From Maritimibacter sp. REDSEA-S28_B5 (lineage in GTDB: Bacteria; Pseudomonadota; Alphaproteobacteria; Rhodobacterales; Rhodobacteraceae): 33,768 nt of DNA. Where the stretch lies: assembly GCA_001626765.1 (NCBI GenBank), contig LUOO01000018.1, forward strand, positions 1 to 33,768. The letters run 5' to 3'. Within the stretch, counting starts at the first letter, position 1, and each line of letters starts with the position of its first letter. Shown piece after piece: positions 17,109-25,142 of this stretch. The notes beneath the pieces were generated by a model, which worked only from the letters and a program-made list of their open reading frames with translations, did no database searches and was not told where the DNA came from. Position numbers and translations under genes: made by a program.

Positions 17109-17580
17109 AACCGCCTCCTACAGCCACGGACAAGAGCCAAACCGGCACCGAAAACGCCAATCCCGTAGTCGCTAGCCGCATATGATGATGTTTCCATGAA
17201 GCTATTTCGGCGTTAATGTGAATTTGCCTTTCTAGATCAATCTTGAATCGCTCCTCTGTCAACACTCTCATATCGGCACTAAAGCTCTCGTAATTCCGTT
17301 CAGATATCCTGCCGAAGAAAATGTTCGATTCTTCCGGGCCTCTCAACCGCGGCAATAGAACGTTCATTAACTGCAAAAGAACATAGAATAATCCAATGAT
17401 GGAAAGCATCATTGGGAGATCGACCCATTCAATATGGCGGAACTCATCTGAGAGGTCGTAGAATGATATCGCAAGCATTGTCACGGGCATTGGAGCTACG
17501 ACAGTTGCTTTGGCATCTGCTGCCGAAATCCAGCTCAGCTGCCTCTCAAGAATCCACTTAAGCTCCTCAATGTGCCTCAT
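17098..17580 (-). CDS. Pycsar-type transmembrane effector (candidate PycTM, DUF5706-like)
   Basis: A 160-residue protein with three predicted membrane helices: about 23-41, 55-77 and 137-156. The pattern is that of the Pycsar effector family (formerly DUF5706): LERQLSWISAADAKATVV at the N-terminus, SNIFFGRIS after the second helix, a charged soluble linker, and HINAEIASWKHHHMRLATTGL leading into the last helix. In known systems the cyclic pyrimidine nucleotide binds the effector and the membrane is disrupted, stopping the infected cell. It is the first gene of the pair, and its stop (TAA, 17098) overlaps the cyclase start by 11 nt. Its DNA is much lower in GC than the neighbours, suggesting acquisition by transfer. 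The ribosome-binding site is weak. Confidence 0.85.
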   Translation of the reverse strand: MRHIEELKWILERQLSWISAADAKATVVAPMPVTMLAISFYDLSDEFRHIEWVDLPMMLSIIGLFYVLLQLMNVLLPRLRGPEESNIFFGRISERNYESFSADMRVLTEERFKIDLERQIHINAEIASWKHHHMRLATTGLAFSVPVWLLSVAVGGGFGA

Positions 17581-17856
17581 TCACACAGCGTTCCAGACTA
17601 TCCTAAAAAAATTCCTTCTTTAAATGGAATGCGCCAATAGATTTTCAATAGGCACTCATTAGCCGGAGTAGCATGTAGACTTACCGTTTTGCTGCTACGC
17701 ACCCGCGCGGGGGTCGGGCGCGTCGCGGGCTAGGCGCCCGCTCAATCTCGTGGTGGGGCGGTTACGCCAGCCATACGACCGGCTCGTGGCGCGAGGCCCC
17801 GGGTCAAGCCCGGGGCGCGAGGTTACTACGACGAGCGGTCCGCACGACTGCGCACC
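17581..17856. other. Intergenic region between the Pycsar module and lepA
   Basis: 276 nt without a gene. The right half is GC-rich, the left half AT-rich (23 of 60 G/C in 17581-17640, counted by hand). A short inverted repeat ATTCC / GGAAT (around 17610-17630) lies in the presumed effector promoter. No tRNA, integrase or clear attachment site is visible. Confidence 0.5.
17797..17815 (-). terminator. GC-rich stem-loop after lepA
   Basis: CCCCGGG (17797-17803) and CCCGGGG (17809-17815) form a 7-bp stem with a TCAAG loop, flanked by direct repeats GCGCGAGG on both sides. It lies about 40 nt past the lepA stop. No T run follows on the minus strand, so it may work as a 3'-end stabiliser or a Rho-independent terminator of low efficiency. 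Confidence 0.45.
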
Positions 17857-19656
<1,800 letters not shown>

Positions 19657-19766
19657 GGCGCGCGAGATATCAGGCTTCCGGCACCCGTGGAAGTGGGCAA
19701 AATCATGCCGCGGCGTTTGGACGGGCGGCATCGCGCCCCCATCTGTGGGGCGAGAGGAGCAAGAAG

Positions 19767-20180
19767 ATGAACAGAGGCATGTGGATCGCCATCGGCGCGG
19801 GGGTCGGCACCGCCGTCGGCATCGCGATAGACAGCATCGGGATCGGGATCGGCGTCGGGGTCGCCCTCGGCGCCGCGCTCGGAAGATCGCGCGGCGGCCG
19901 GAGCGAAACCTCTGGTAATGAAACAGGGCCCGCTGGAGACGGGCCGCCGGCTTTGATTCAGCCGCGCATCGCTCGCAGGCCCCTGCCCCAGCTTTCCAGC
20001 TCATCAAGCATGAGCTTGGCGCCGTCGCCCATCGTCTGGTTGGCCTCCAGCACGCCCTCCTTGATCATGCCATGGACAAAGGGGATCGGGATCGACTTCG
20101 ACAGCGCCACCATGTTGAGGTTTCCCAGAAGTCCGCGCAGCACCTGCATCGAGCGCAGACCACCCGACACGCCGCCATAG
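19767..20180 (+). CDS. Glycine-zipper small membrane protein, 3' end uncertain
   Basis: Begins with a strong AGGAG site 7 nt before ATG. The first about 45 residues are a hydrophobic glycine zipper ([20 protein letters not shown], then [16 protein letters not shown]), a type of small inner-membrane protein common in Rhodobacteraceae. From about residue 46 the frame turns into low-complexity polar sequence and runs through the terminator and the antisense 3' end of the FMN reductase gene to 20180. A stop (TAA, 19916-19918) exists in another frame, so a one-base frameshift near residue 45-50 would give a normal 50-residue protein. The 5' part is probably real; the tail from about 19905 on is doubtful. 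Confidence 0.5.
   Translation: MNRGMWIAIGAGVGTAVGIAIDSIGIGIGVGVALGAALGRSRGGRSETSGNETGPAGDGPPALIQPRIARRPLPQLSSSSSMSLAPSPIVWLASSTPSLIMPWTKGIGIDFDSATMLRFPRSPRSTCIERRPPDTPP
19927..19945 (-). terminator. Terminator of the FMN reductase gene
   Basis: Stem GGCCCG (19927-19932) / CGGGCC (19940-19945). Read on the minus strand it is followed by CTGTTTCATT, a modest T-rich tail, 13 nt after the stop codon. Confidence 0.6.
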
Positions 20181-20533
20181 CTGACCACCGCCGCCGGCTT
20201 CTTTGCCCATTCATGGAGCAGATATTGCACCGCGTTCACGATGCTGGCGGGCGGAAAGAAATCGTATTCCGGCGTGACGAAGACGAAACCGTCCGCCTCG
20301 CCCACGATCGCGGCCCAGCGCTTGGTGTGATCATGCTGGTAGTCCCGCATCGAAGGATGCTTCGGCTCGTTGAAGAGCGGCAGGTCCAGTTCGGCCAGAT
20401 CGACCACTTCGACCTCGAACGCGGCCCGCTCGGCCGCCAGTGCGGCGATCCAGTCGGTCACGACGGGACCGATCCGCCCCGGTCGGGTCGAAACGGTGAT
20501 GACTTTGATCTTGAGCGGTGCGTCCTGCGACAT
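19958..20533 (-). CDS. NADPH-dependent FMN reductase family protein
   Basis: A 191-residue flavodoxin-like reductase. The N-terminal [18 protein letters not shown] contains the flavin-phosphate loop (STRPGRIG), [20 protein letters not shown] the characteristic TPEY motif, and [21 protein letters not shown] the second flavin contact region. Relatives reduce FMN or quinones with NAD(P)H. ATG at 20533 is selected because AAGGAAAGGG precedes it; longer readings have no support. It is followed by a terminator and sits alone, divergent from nothing close on the right. Substrate unknown. Confidence 0.9.
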   Translation of the reverse strand: MSQDAPLKIKVITVSTRPGRIGPVVTDWIAALAAERAAFEVEVVDLAELDLPLFNEPKHPSMRDYQHDHTKRWAAIVGEADGFVFVTPEYDFFPPASIVNAVQYLLHEWAKKPAAVVSYGGVSGGLRSMQVLRGLLGNLNMVALSKSIPIPFVHGMIKEGVLEANQTMGDGAKLMLDELESWGRGLRAMRG

Positions 20534-20652
20534 GGGAAACCCTTTCCTTGAACCTCGGTTCCCCCACATGGCCCGCGCCGCGACAACCCGCAACCCGCGC
20601 CTCTGTGCATCCACGCAGAGCGCCCCCTGCCCCTTCACTGCTTCTTAAATTC

Positions 20653-20721
20653 TTTGGAGGGGGGGTTTGAGGGGAGGCTGCCCCCCCCCCAAGTCATTCG
20701 CCGCAGCCCCGCTGCGGCGAA
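20653..20721. terminator. G7/C10 tracts and stem-loop after the GDPD gene
   Basis: An 11-bp perfect hairpin TTCGCCGCAGC (20697-20707) / GCTGCGGCGAA (20711-20721) with a CCC loop lies 3 nt beyond the GDPD stop codon on the minus strand. Further along are a run of ten C (20681-20690) and, beyond it, a run of seven G (near 20659-20665), which can also pair with each other. There is no U-tract. It is a plausible transcript end; homopolymer lengths in such tracts are often unreliable. Confidence 0.5.
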
Positions 20722-20724
20722 ACC

Positions 20725-21936
20725 TTACGATCCGATGCCCATGCAGTTGGCGTAATAGGTTACGGTCGCGGGCCAGTCCGAGAACACGCCCTCGACGCCC
20801 ACGTCCTGCGCCAGCACGTCGAGCACCGTGAAGTAATCTCCGTCGTTGTCGATCACCTCGTTCACGCTCTCATAATACCAGCCGCCACCGTTGTTGAGCG
20901 GCCCCGACCGCTCCAGCGTCCAGGCGATCAGGTTGAGCCCCGCCTCCTTCGCGGCCTTGGCATAGGCCGAAGCGACGATCTCACCGTCCTCGACCGTGAC
21001 CAGCATGTTGATGGACGGGGCGAGGTAGTTGACGCCTTCTGCCTTCAGCGCGGCGAAGTCCTGCAACCATGTCGCCGGGTCCTGTTCGTCGAAGCCGTCG
21101 GTCCACTCGACGAGGAACACGGCCTGCTGGCCGAAGTCGCCCTCGTTCTCGATCCAGTACTTCACGACGTCCTCGTTGAAGCTCTGCGGCCAGACGCGCG
21201 AGGGCTCGATCCCGGCGGCGCGGTATTCCTCGATCAACTGGTGGGCGTAGTCGTCCATCGTGTAGCCGTCGAAGGGCATCTCGACCGCCGGGTCCTTGAG
21301 TTCGGGGGTGAACTGCGCGCCCATCTCGTCGAAGAGCGCGATCGACTGTGCATGGGTCATCAGCGTGCCGCCCATCGCGGAATAGAGGTCGGTGCGCCAG
21401 GGCGCGGTCGCATTCATGTAATCCTCGACCGTCGTCGCCTGCGGATTGCCCGCGTCCATCTTGCCGATCAGCGTCTCATACTCGGCAAGCGTGATGTCCG
21501 AGGTGCGACATTCCACGGCAGCCTCGGCCCCGTCAGCGGCGGGCGAGAACGGCGTCGTGCATTTCGCGGCCAGATCGGTCGCGAGGATGTTGGTCGTCGT
21601 GTGCAGGTCGTTCTGCGCGTGCCGGCAGACGAGTTGCTTGTCGGCGGTGAATGCCACGTCACATTCCATCACGCCCGCGCCCATCCGGGCGGCGGCGCGG
21701 TTCGATTCCACCGTATGCTCGGGAAACATGAGCGGCGCGCCACGATGCGCGATGGAAAAGGCCGAGGGGCGCATCTCCATCCCTTCGCAGGAGGCGAGCT
21801 TGTCCTTCAAGGCGCCCTCTTCCATCCGGTCGATGAGGTAGAAGGGGCGTGGGCCGAGCTCGACCGTATTGGCGGCGACGGGGCCTGCAATGATGCTGCT
21901 CGCGGCGAGGACGGCGAGTGTCATGCGGTTCGACAT
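20725..21936 (-). CDS. Secreted glycerophosphodiester phosphodiesterase family protein
   Basis: A 403-residue GDPD-fold enzyme that would hydrolyse glycerophosphodiesters to glycerol-3-phosphate and an alcohol in the periplasm. A signal peptide is visible ([18 protein letters not shown], cleavage near residue 23). The catalytic core has [17 protein letters not shown] (His-Arg and Glu), then [21 protein letters not shown] (Glu, Asp and His), and FSDWPATV near the end. A central insertion (about 120-210) makes it longer than bacterial GlpQ. It is divergent from the sugar kinase gene, and the intergenic region has a Pho-box-like array, which would suit phosphate starvation control. Substrate specificity is not readable. 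Confidence 0.87.
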   Translation of the reverse strand: MSNRMTLAVLAASSIIAGPVAANTVELGPRPFYLIDRMEEGALKDKLASCEGMEMRPSAFSIAHRGAPLMFPEHTVESNRAAARMGAGVMECDVAFTADKQLVCRHAQNDLHTTTNILATDLAAKCTTPFSPAADGAEAAVECRTSDITLAEYETLIGKMDAGNPQATTVEDYMNATAPWRTDLYSAMGGTLMTHAQSIALFDEMGAQFTPELKDPAVEMPFDGYTMDDYAHQLIEEYRAAGIEPSRVWPQSFNEDVVKYWIENEGDFGQQAVFLVEWTDGFDEQDPATWLQDFAALKAEGVNYLAPSINMLVTVEDGEIVASAYAKAAKEAGLNLIAWTLERSGPLNNGGGWYYESVNEVIDNDGDYFTVLDVLAQDVGVEGVFSDWPATVTYYANCMGIGS

Positions 21937-21989
21937 GATGAGGGTCTCCGACTGTCGGGTTTATGTTCGCGCCAAGTAGGGAGCCGAGC

Positions 21990-22040
21990 GAAACAGCCGC
22001 GTGACGCGACTGAAACAGCGGCGCGAAATTTCCGTGACAG
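21990..22040 (-). promoter_or_regulatory. Pho-box-like array upstream of the GDPD gene
   Basis: Read on the minus strand, 7-mers recur with an exact 11-nt period: CTGTCAC (22034-22040), ATTTCGC (22023-22029, poor), CTGTTTC (22012-22018), GCGTCAC (22001-22007) and CTGTTTC (21990-21996). The PhoB box consists of CTGTCAT-like 7-mers separated by 4 nt, i.e. an 11-nt period. The last unit lies 54 nt before the start codon, with TACTTG about 12 nt further. Individual matches are moderate, so this is a candidate. Confidence 0.4.
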
Positions 22041-22072
22041 CTGTCATATGAAACACGGGCGTCACATGAAAC
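22035..22072. promoter_or_regulatory. Palindrome and direct repeat in the GDPD/pfkB divergent region
   Basis: TGACAGCTGTCA (22035-22046) is a perfect 12-bp palindrome. Overlapping it, GTCATATGAAAC (22043-22054) and GTCACATGAAAC (22061-22072) are an 11/12 direct repeat with an 18-nt period. It lies 38-76 nt before the sugar kinase start, a typical position for a regulator site. Confidence 0.45.
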
Positions 22073-22110
22073 CGGATGACGGCCCGCCGGACGCTCGCTA
22101 GCCTGCCGCC

Positions 22111-23052
22111 ATGACCGACATCCTCACCGTCACCCTGAACCCCGCGCTCGATCTCTCGACCTCCGCCCCCGTTGTCCGGCCCGAGGACAAGCTGCGCTGC
22201 GAGACGCTGCGTGCCGAGCCGGGCGGCGGGGGCGTAAACGTGGCCCGGGCCATCGGCCTTCTGGGCGGTGCGTCCCGGGCGTTCGTCGTGCGGGCGGGTC
22301 ATGTCGGGCAACAGTTCACCGAGGTTCTGTCGGGCCAGCCGCTCGATCCGGTCTGGTTCGATATCCCCGGCGAAACCCGGCAAAGCCTGTCGGTCACCGA
22401 CCGCTCCACGGGGGCGCAGTTCCGGTTCGTCATGCCCGGCCCCGATTGGGACGCGGCCCTCGCGTCCCGGGTCTGCGACTCCATCGCCGCCGCGACCGCC
22501 CCCGGCGGGATCGTGGTTCTGTCGGGCAGCCAGCCGCCCGGGGTGCCCGACGATTTCCCCGGCCGCCTCGCCCAGGCTTGCGCTGCCAGGTCGGCACGTC
22601 TCATCCTCGATACCTCCGGCCCGGCGCTGCGTGCCCTGCCCGATGACGGCGCGCTTCACACGCTCAGGCTCGATGGGGCGGAAAGCGTCGAGCTTGCCGG
22701 TCGCCCCCTGCCCGACCGTGCCGCCGTCGCGGGTCTTGCTCAGGACCTCGTCGCGCGGAAAATCGCCCGGACCGTCGTGCTCGCCATGGGGGCCGACGGG
22801 TCGGTGCTGGCCACGAAGGATGGGGTCTGGCATTGCAACACCGAGGATGTCCCGGTCGTGTCCAAGATCGGCGCGGGCGACAGTTTCGTGGGCAGCTATA
22901 CCCTCGCCCTCGCCCGGGGTGCCGCGCCACAGGACGCGCTCGTGCGGGGATGCGCCGCCGCATCTGCCGCCGTAATGACCGAAGGCACCGAACTCTGCCG
23001 CGCCGCCGATGTTGACAGGCTGGCCGCATCCGCGGTCCTGACGCCGCTGTGA
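22111..23052 (+). CDS. PfkB-family sugar-phosphate kinase (1-phosphofructokinase type)
   Basis: A 313-residue ribokinase-fold kinase. It opens ILTVTLNPALDLSTSAP, as FruK, LacC and PfkB proteins do. GGGGVNVARAIGLLGG (38-53) is PfkB signature 1, and GAGDSFVGSYTLALARG contains the catalytic base Asp257. The likely reaction is ATP-dependent phosphorylation of fructose-6-phosphate, fructose-1-phosphate or tagatose-6-phosphate. There is no fru PTS gene nearby, so the name FruK is not safe. It is monocistronic, with no visible terminator before the promoter of the next gene. Confidence 0.88.
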   Translation: MTDILTVTLNPALDLSTSAPVVRPEDKLRCETLRAEPGGGGVNVARAIGLLGGASRAFVVRAGHVGQQFTEVLSGQPLDPVWFDIPGETRQSLSVTDRSTGAQFRFVMPGPDWDAALASRVCDSIAAATAPGGIVVLSGSQPPGVPDDFPGRLAQACAARSARLILDTSGPALRALPDDGALHTLRLDGAESVELAGRPLPDRAAVAGLAQDLVARKIARTVVLAMGADGSVLATKDGVWHCNTEDVPVVSKIGAGDSFVGSYTLALARGAAPQDALVRGCAAASAAVMTEGTELCRAADVDRLAASAVLTPL

Positions 23053-23074
23053 CCGGACACGGCGCGCAAGAATG

Positions 23075-23103
23075 TTCACGAAAGCCAATTCCTCTGCTAT
23101 AGA
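23075..23103 (+). promoter_or_regulatory. Sigma70-type promoter of the 102-residue exported protein
   Basis: TTCACG (23075-23080), 17-nt spacer, TATAGA (23098-23103), preceded by TGC as in extended -10 promoters. It is about 50 nt upstream of the ATG at 23152. One of the best promoter matches in the window. Confidence 0.6.
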
Positions 23104-23151
23104 CCGCGCCCGTGGCGGTATTTCGCGTCATGGTCAGGTCGGGGGTAACCG

Positions 23152-23460
23152 ATGAACGGGATGGTAAGGACCGCGGTGATCGCGGCGGGCTTTGTGATGA
23201 CGGCCGAGGGCGCGAGCGCCATGGGAATCATCGAGCGGGCCTGCATGGGTGCGCAAAAGGGGGCCACGGCCGTGCTCTGCACCTGTATCCAGCAGGTCGC
23301 GGATCAAGTTCTGGATCCGAAAGACCAGCGCAAGGGCGCGGCGTTGTTCGAGGACCCGCACAAGAGCCAGGAACTGCGCCAAAGCCCCGACAGCGACGAC
23401 GAGAGCTTCTGGCTCCGGTGGAAGGAATACGGCGCCCACGCCGAACGGCTCTGCAGCTAG
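23152..23460 (+). CDS. Small exported protein, conserved in Rhodobacteraceae
   Basis: A 102-residue protein with a signal peptide (MVRTAVIAAGFVMTAEGASA, cleavage after ASA near residue 23). The mature part has four cysteines, in RACMGAQ, LCTCIQQV and the C-terminal RLCS, and the segment CTCIQQVADQVLDPKDQRKGAALF, which recurs in small roseobacter proteins that some databases label arginine transporter without evidence. The cysteines may form disulphides in the periplasm. Function is unknown. Its stop codon shares the palindrome CTAG with the convergent phosphatase gene. Confidence 0.75.
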   Translation: MNGMVRTAVIAAGFVMTAEGASAMGIIERACMGAQKGATAVLCTCIQQVADQVLDPKDQRKGAALFEDPHKSQELRQSPDSDDESFWLRWKEYGAHAERLCS

Positions 23461-23912
23461 AGCCGCGCGATCAATCCGCGCGCGCAGTCCTCGATCAGGT
23501 CGAGCGCCCCGTCGAAATCGCGGGTGTAATAGGGATCGGGCACGTGATCGGCCCCAGCGTGGCGTCCGTCCGCATCGGAAAAGTCGGTGAACAACACCAC
23601 GGGCGTTGACGCGGTCACCGGCCTGAGCGCCTCGACCTCCTTCAGGTTGCCCGCGTCCATCACGACGATCAGGTCGAAGGCGTCGAAGTCCTCCGGCCCG
23701 AACTGCCGGGCGCGAAGGGCAGACATATCGTAGCCACGCGCCTTGGCTGCCCGCTGCATTTCGCCATAAGGCGGCTCGCCCACGTGCCAGCCCGAGGTGC
23801 CCGCGCTGTCAAAGGTCAGATCGCGGCCCAAAGCAAAGGCCCGCGTGACGGCCTCGGCAGAGGGGAACCGGCAGATGTTGCCCAGACAGACGAAGAGGAC
23901 GCGCTGTGTCAT
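23457..23912 (-). CDS. Low-molecular-weight protein-tyrosine phosphatase, P-loop serine replaced
   Basis: A 151-residue LMW-PTP fold enzyme. The phosphate loop VCLGNICRFPSAEAV (8-22) has the nucleophile cysteine and the arginine of CX5R. However, the family-standard serine or threonine directly after the arginine is phenylalanine (CRFP instead of CRSP). The DPYY motif with the general acid aspartate is intact (HVPDPYYTRDFDG). Arsenate reductase or protein dephosphorylation are the roles of relatives. The Ser to Phe change could lower activity or change substrate; the remaining catalytic set is normal, so I do not call it a pseudogene. It is convergent with the preceding gene. Confidence 0.88.
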   Translation of the reverse strand: MTQRVLFVCLGNICRFPSAEAVTRAFALGRDLTFDSAGTSGWHVGEPPYGEMQRAAKARGYDMSALRARQFGPEDFDAFDLIVVMDAGNLKEVEALRPVTASTPVVLFTDFSDADGRHAGADHVPDPYYTRDFDGALDLIEDCARGLIARL

Positions 23913-23960
23913 GGCGAGAGCATAGGGCGGCGGCCATAGGACACAAGGCGCCCCACCCGG

Positions 23961-24674
23961 TTAGACGATGATGATCCCTGTAGACAGGGCGCGCGCCACG
24001 GCGTGCGTGGTGTTGATCGCCCCCAGCTTGTGGCGGGCGCTTTCGATATAGACCCGGATCGTGTGTTCGCTGATCCCGAGCTCGTCCGCCGCCTGCGCGC
24101 GCGACAGCCCGCGGGCGAGGCAGCGGATCGAGGCCAACTCGCGGGGCGACAGTTGCGGCGTGGCGAGCGGATCGGCGCCCTGCTCGAACTGCAACGCCTT
24201 CTTGTTGAACTCATGGGCCAGCACAATGAGGTCGTGGTCGTTCGCCTCGATAAAGGCCTCCCACACGTCGTCTTCGCAGGAATGATTGAGAGTAAAGAGC
24301 GCGAATTGACCCTGCGGGCCATGCAGCGGGATGGAATAGCCCTGATTGCCAAGCCCATGGTCGAGCGCATCCAGAAACATGGCGCGGGCGTTCTTTGTCG
24401 ACCAGTCGAAGTCCTTCCAGTTGGCCGGGGTGAACCGCTGGAAACACCCGAAGATAACCGGGTCCATGCGCAGGTAGTCTTTTTCGAGGTATCGATCGAC
24501 CCAAGTCGAGCAATAGGTGCCCGCACCGAAGCGTTCGCCGTTCGAATTCACCCAGTGATAGACTGCATGGCGGATGCCGTAGTGGTCGCGCACGGCCTCG
24601 GTGACCGCCTGAAGATCCTCAAGCGTGCTTGCGCTCTGCAAAGAGGTAAGCAACGTTTGAAGCGCTGCGGTCAT
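23961..24674 (-). CDS. LuxR-family autoinducer-binding transcription factor
   Basis: A 237-residue quorum-sensing-type regulator with start ATG 24674. The N-terminal domain has every canonical autoinducer-pocket residue at nearly the textbook number: Trp58, Tyr62, Asp71, Pro72, Trp86 and Gly112. The C-terminal DNA-binding helix-turn-helix is LSPRELASIRCLARGL, then SRAQAADELGISEHTIRVYI. In this class acyl-homoserine lactones bind and control DNA binding. No luxI-type synthase lies within the window, so it is a solo here. A GTG at 24710 or an ATG at 24692 would lengthen it, but the numbering supports 24674. The upstream gene overlaps it by 56 nt. Targets are unknown. Confidence 0.93.
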   Translation of the reverse strand: MTAALQTLLTSLQSASTLEDLQAVTEAVRDHYGIRHAVYHWVNSNGERFGAGTYCSTWVDRYLEKDYLRMDPVIFGCFQRFTPANWKDFDWSTKNARAMFLDALDHGLGNQGYSIPLHGPQGQFALFTLNHSCEDDVWEAFIEANDHDLIVLAHEFNKKALQFEQGADPLATPQLSPRELASIRCLARGLSRAQAADELGISEHTIRVYIESARHKLGAINTTHAVARALSTGIIIV

Positions 24675-24843
24675 GCTCCTCGACACCCCCATGGGACCTC
24701 GGGTCGGCACCGTCGCGGGACGTGAGTTCGGCCAGGGTCACCAGAAGCGCATCGTCGAGCGCGGCGGCACTGGCCCGAAGCCCCTTGGCATCCGCAAAGG
24801 TTCTGAGGTCGGCCATTACATCAATCAGCCAATCGTGTTGCAT
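24619..24843 (-). CDS. Small conserved protein overlapping luxR
   Basis: A 74-residue ORF (MQHDWLIDVMADLRTFADAK start) that overlaps the start of the luxR gene by 56 nt in another frame. The ATG at 24843 has GGGAG 7 nt upstream and gives the compact N-terminus; a GTG-ATG pair upstream adds 10 residues. The first half reads as two amphipathic helices (DLRTFADAKGLRASAAALDDALLVTLAELTS). I recall similar small ORFs before luxR genes in roseobacters. The overlap suggests coupled translation and possibly a regulatory role for the LuxR protein. Codon choice and hydrophobic pattern favour a real protein. Confidence 0.6.
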   Translation of the reverse strand: MQHDWLIDVMADLRTFADAKGLRASAAALDDALLVTLAELTSRDGADPRSHGGVEEHDRSASNVAYLFAERKHA

Positions 24844-25089
24844 GTAAAGGCTCCCGTTAAGGTTGTGCATCACAAAATGCTACATAGCCCAGAATTCTTA
24901 ACAATTCACCGCTTTGGGATCACCGTTTCTGGGGAGGTAAATGGCGCTAACGTCTTGCAAACGCAGGAATGCGCCCACTCCAAAGCGGAAAGAAGGAGCG
25001 TGATTCGCGAAGTCGCCATGGGCTTCAAAGCATCGGAAACTTACCGCTAAGGTTGTGATACCGTCTTTGGAGATGCTTTCTGGAATGAA
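24844..25089. other. Non-coding stretch between the luxR small ORF and ccr
   Basis: About 245 nt with AT-rich composition and no protein gene I can support. It should contain the promoter for the small ORF-luxR pair on the minus strand. I looked for a 20-bp lux-box-like dyad there and did not see one. Confidence 0.5.
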
Positions 25090-25119
25090 AAAGACCCCGC
25101 GGTCACCCGCGAGGCCTTT
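25090..25119 (-). terminator. Strong intrinsic terminator of ccr
   Basis: A 13-bp stem (25090-25102 with 25107-25119, two G-U pairs on the RNA strand) with loop GTGA on the minus strand, followed by TTC after a run of five T. It begins 23 nt after the ccr stop. It is the clearest terminator in the window. Confidence 0.9.
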
Positions 25120-25142
25120 GCTGATTTTCCGACAGATTTTCC

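Noticed and set aside
16421..17703. CTACGCRCC imperfect direct repeat (16421-16429 and 17695-17703) flanking the low-GC island, as a target-site duplication
   Set aside because: Only 8 of 9 bases match, the left copy lies within the cyclase coding end, and no mobile-element gene is present, so chance is likely.
17695..17820. A possible tRNA remnant or attachment site next to the Pycsar module
   Set aside because: The GTCAAGC loop and GC-rich stem suggested a T-arm at first, but no anticodon arm or acceptor pairing can be formed. It is better explained as a lepA 3' stem-loop.
19657..20007. N-terminal extension of LepA
   Set aside because: Family members begin a few residues before the [14 protein letters not shown] segment. 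The upstream frame is low-complexity and overlaps the small ORF region.
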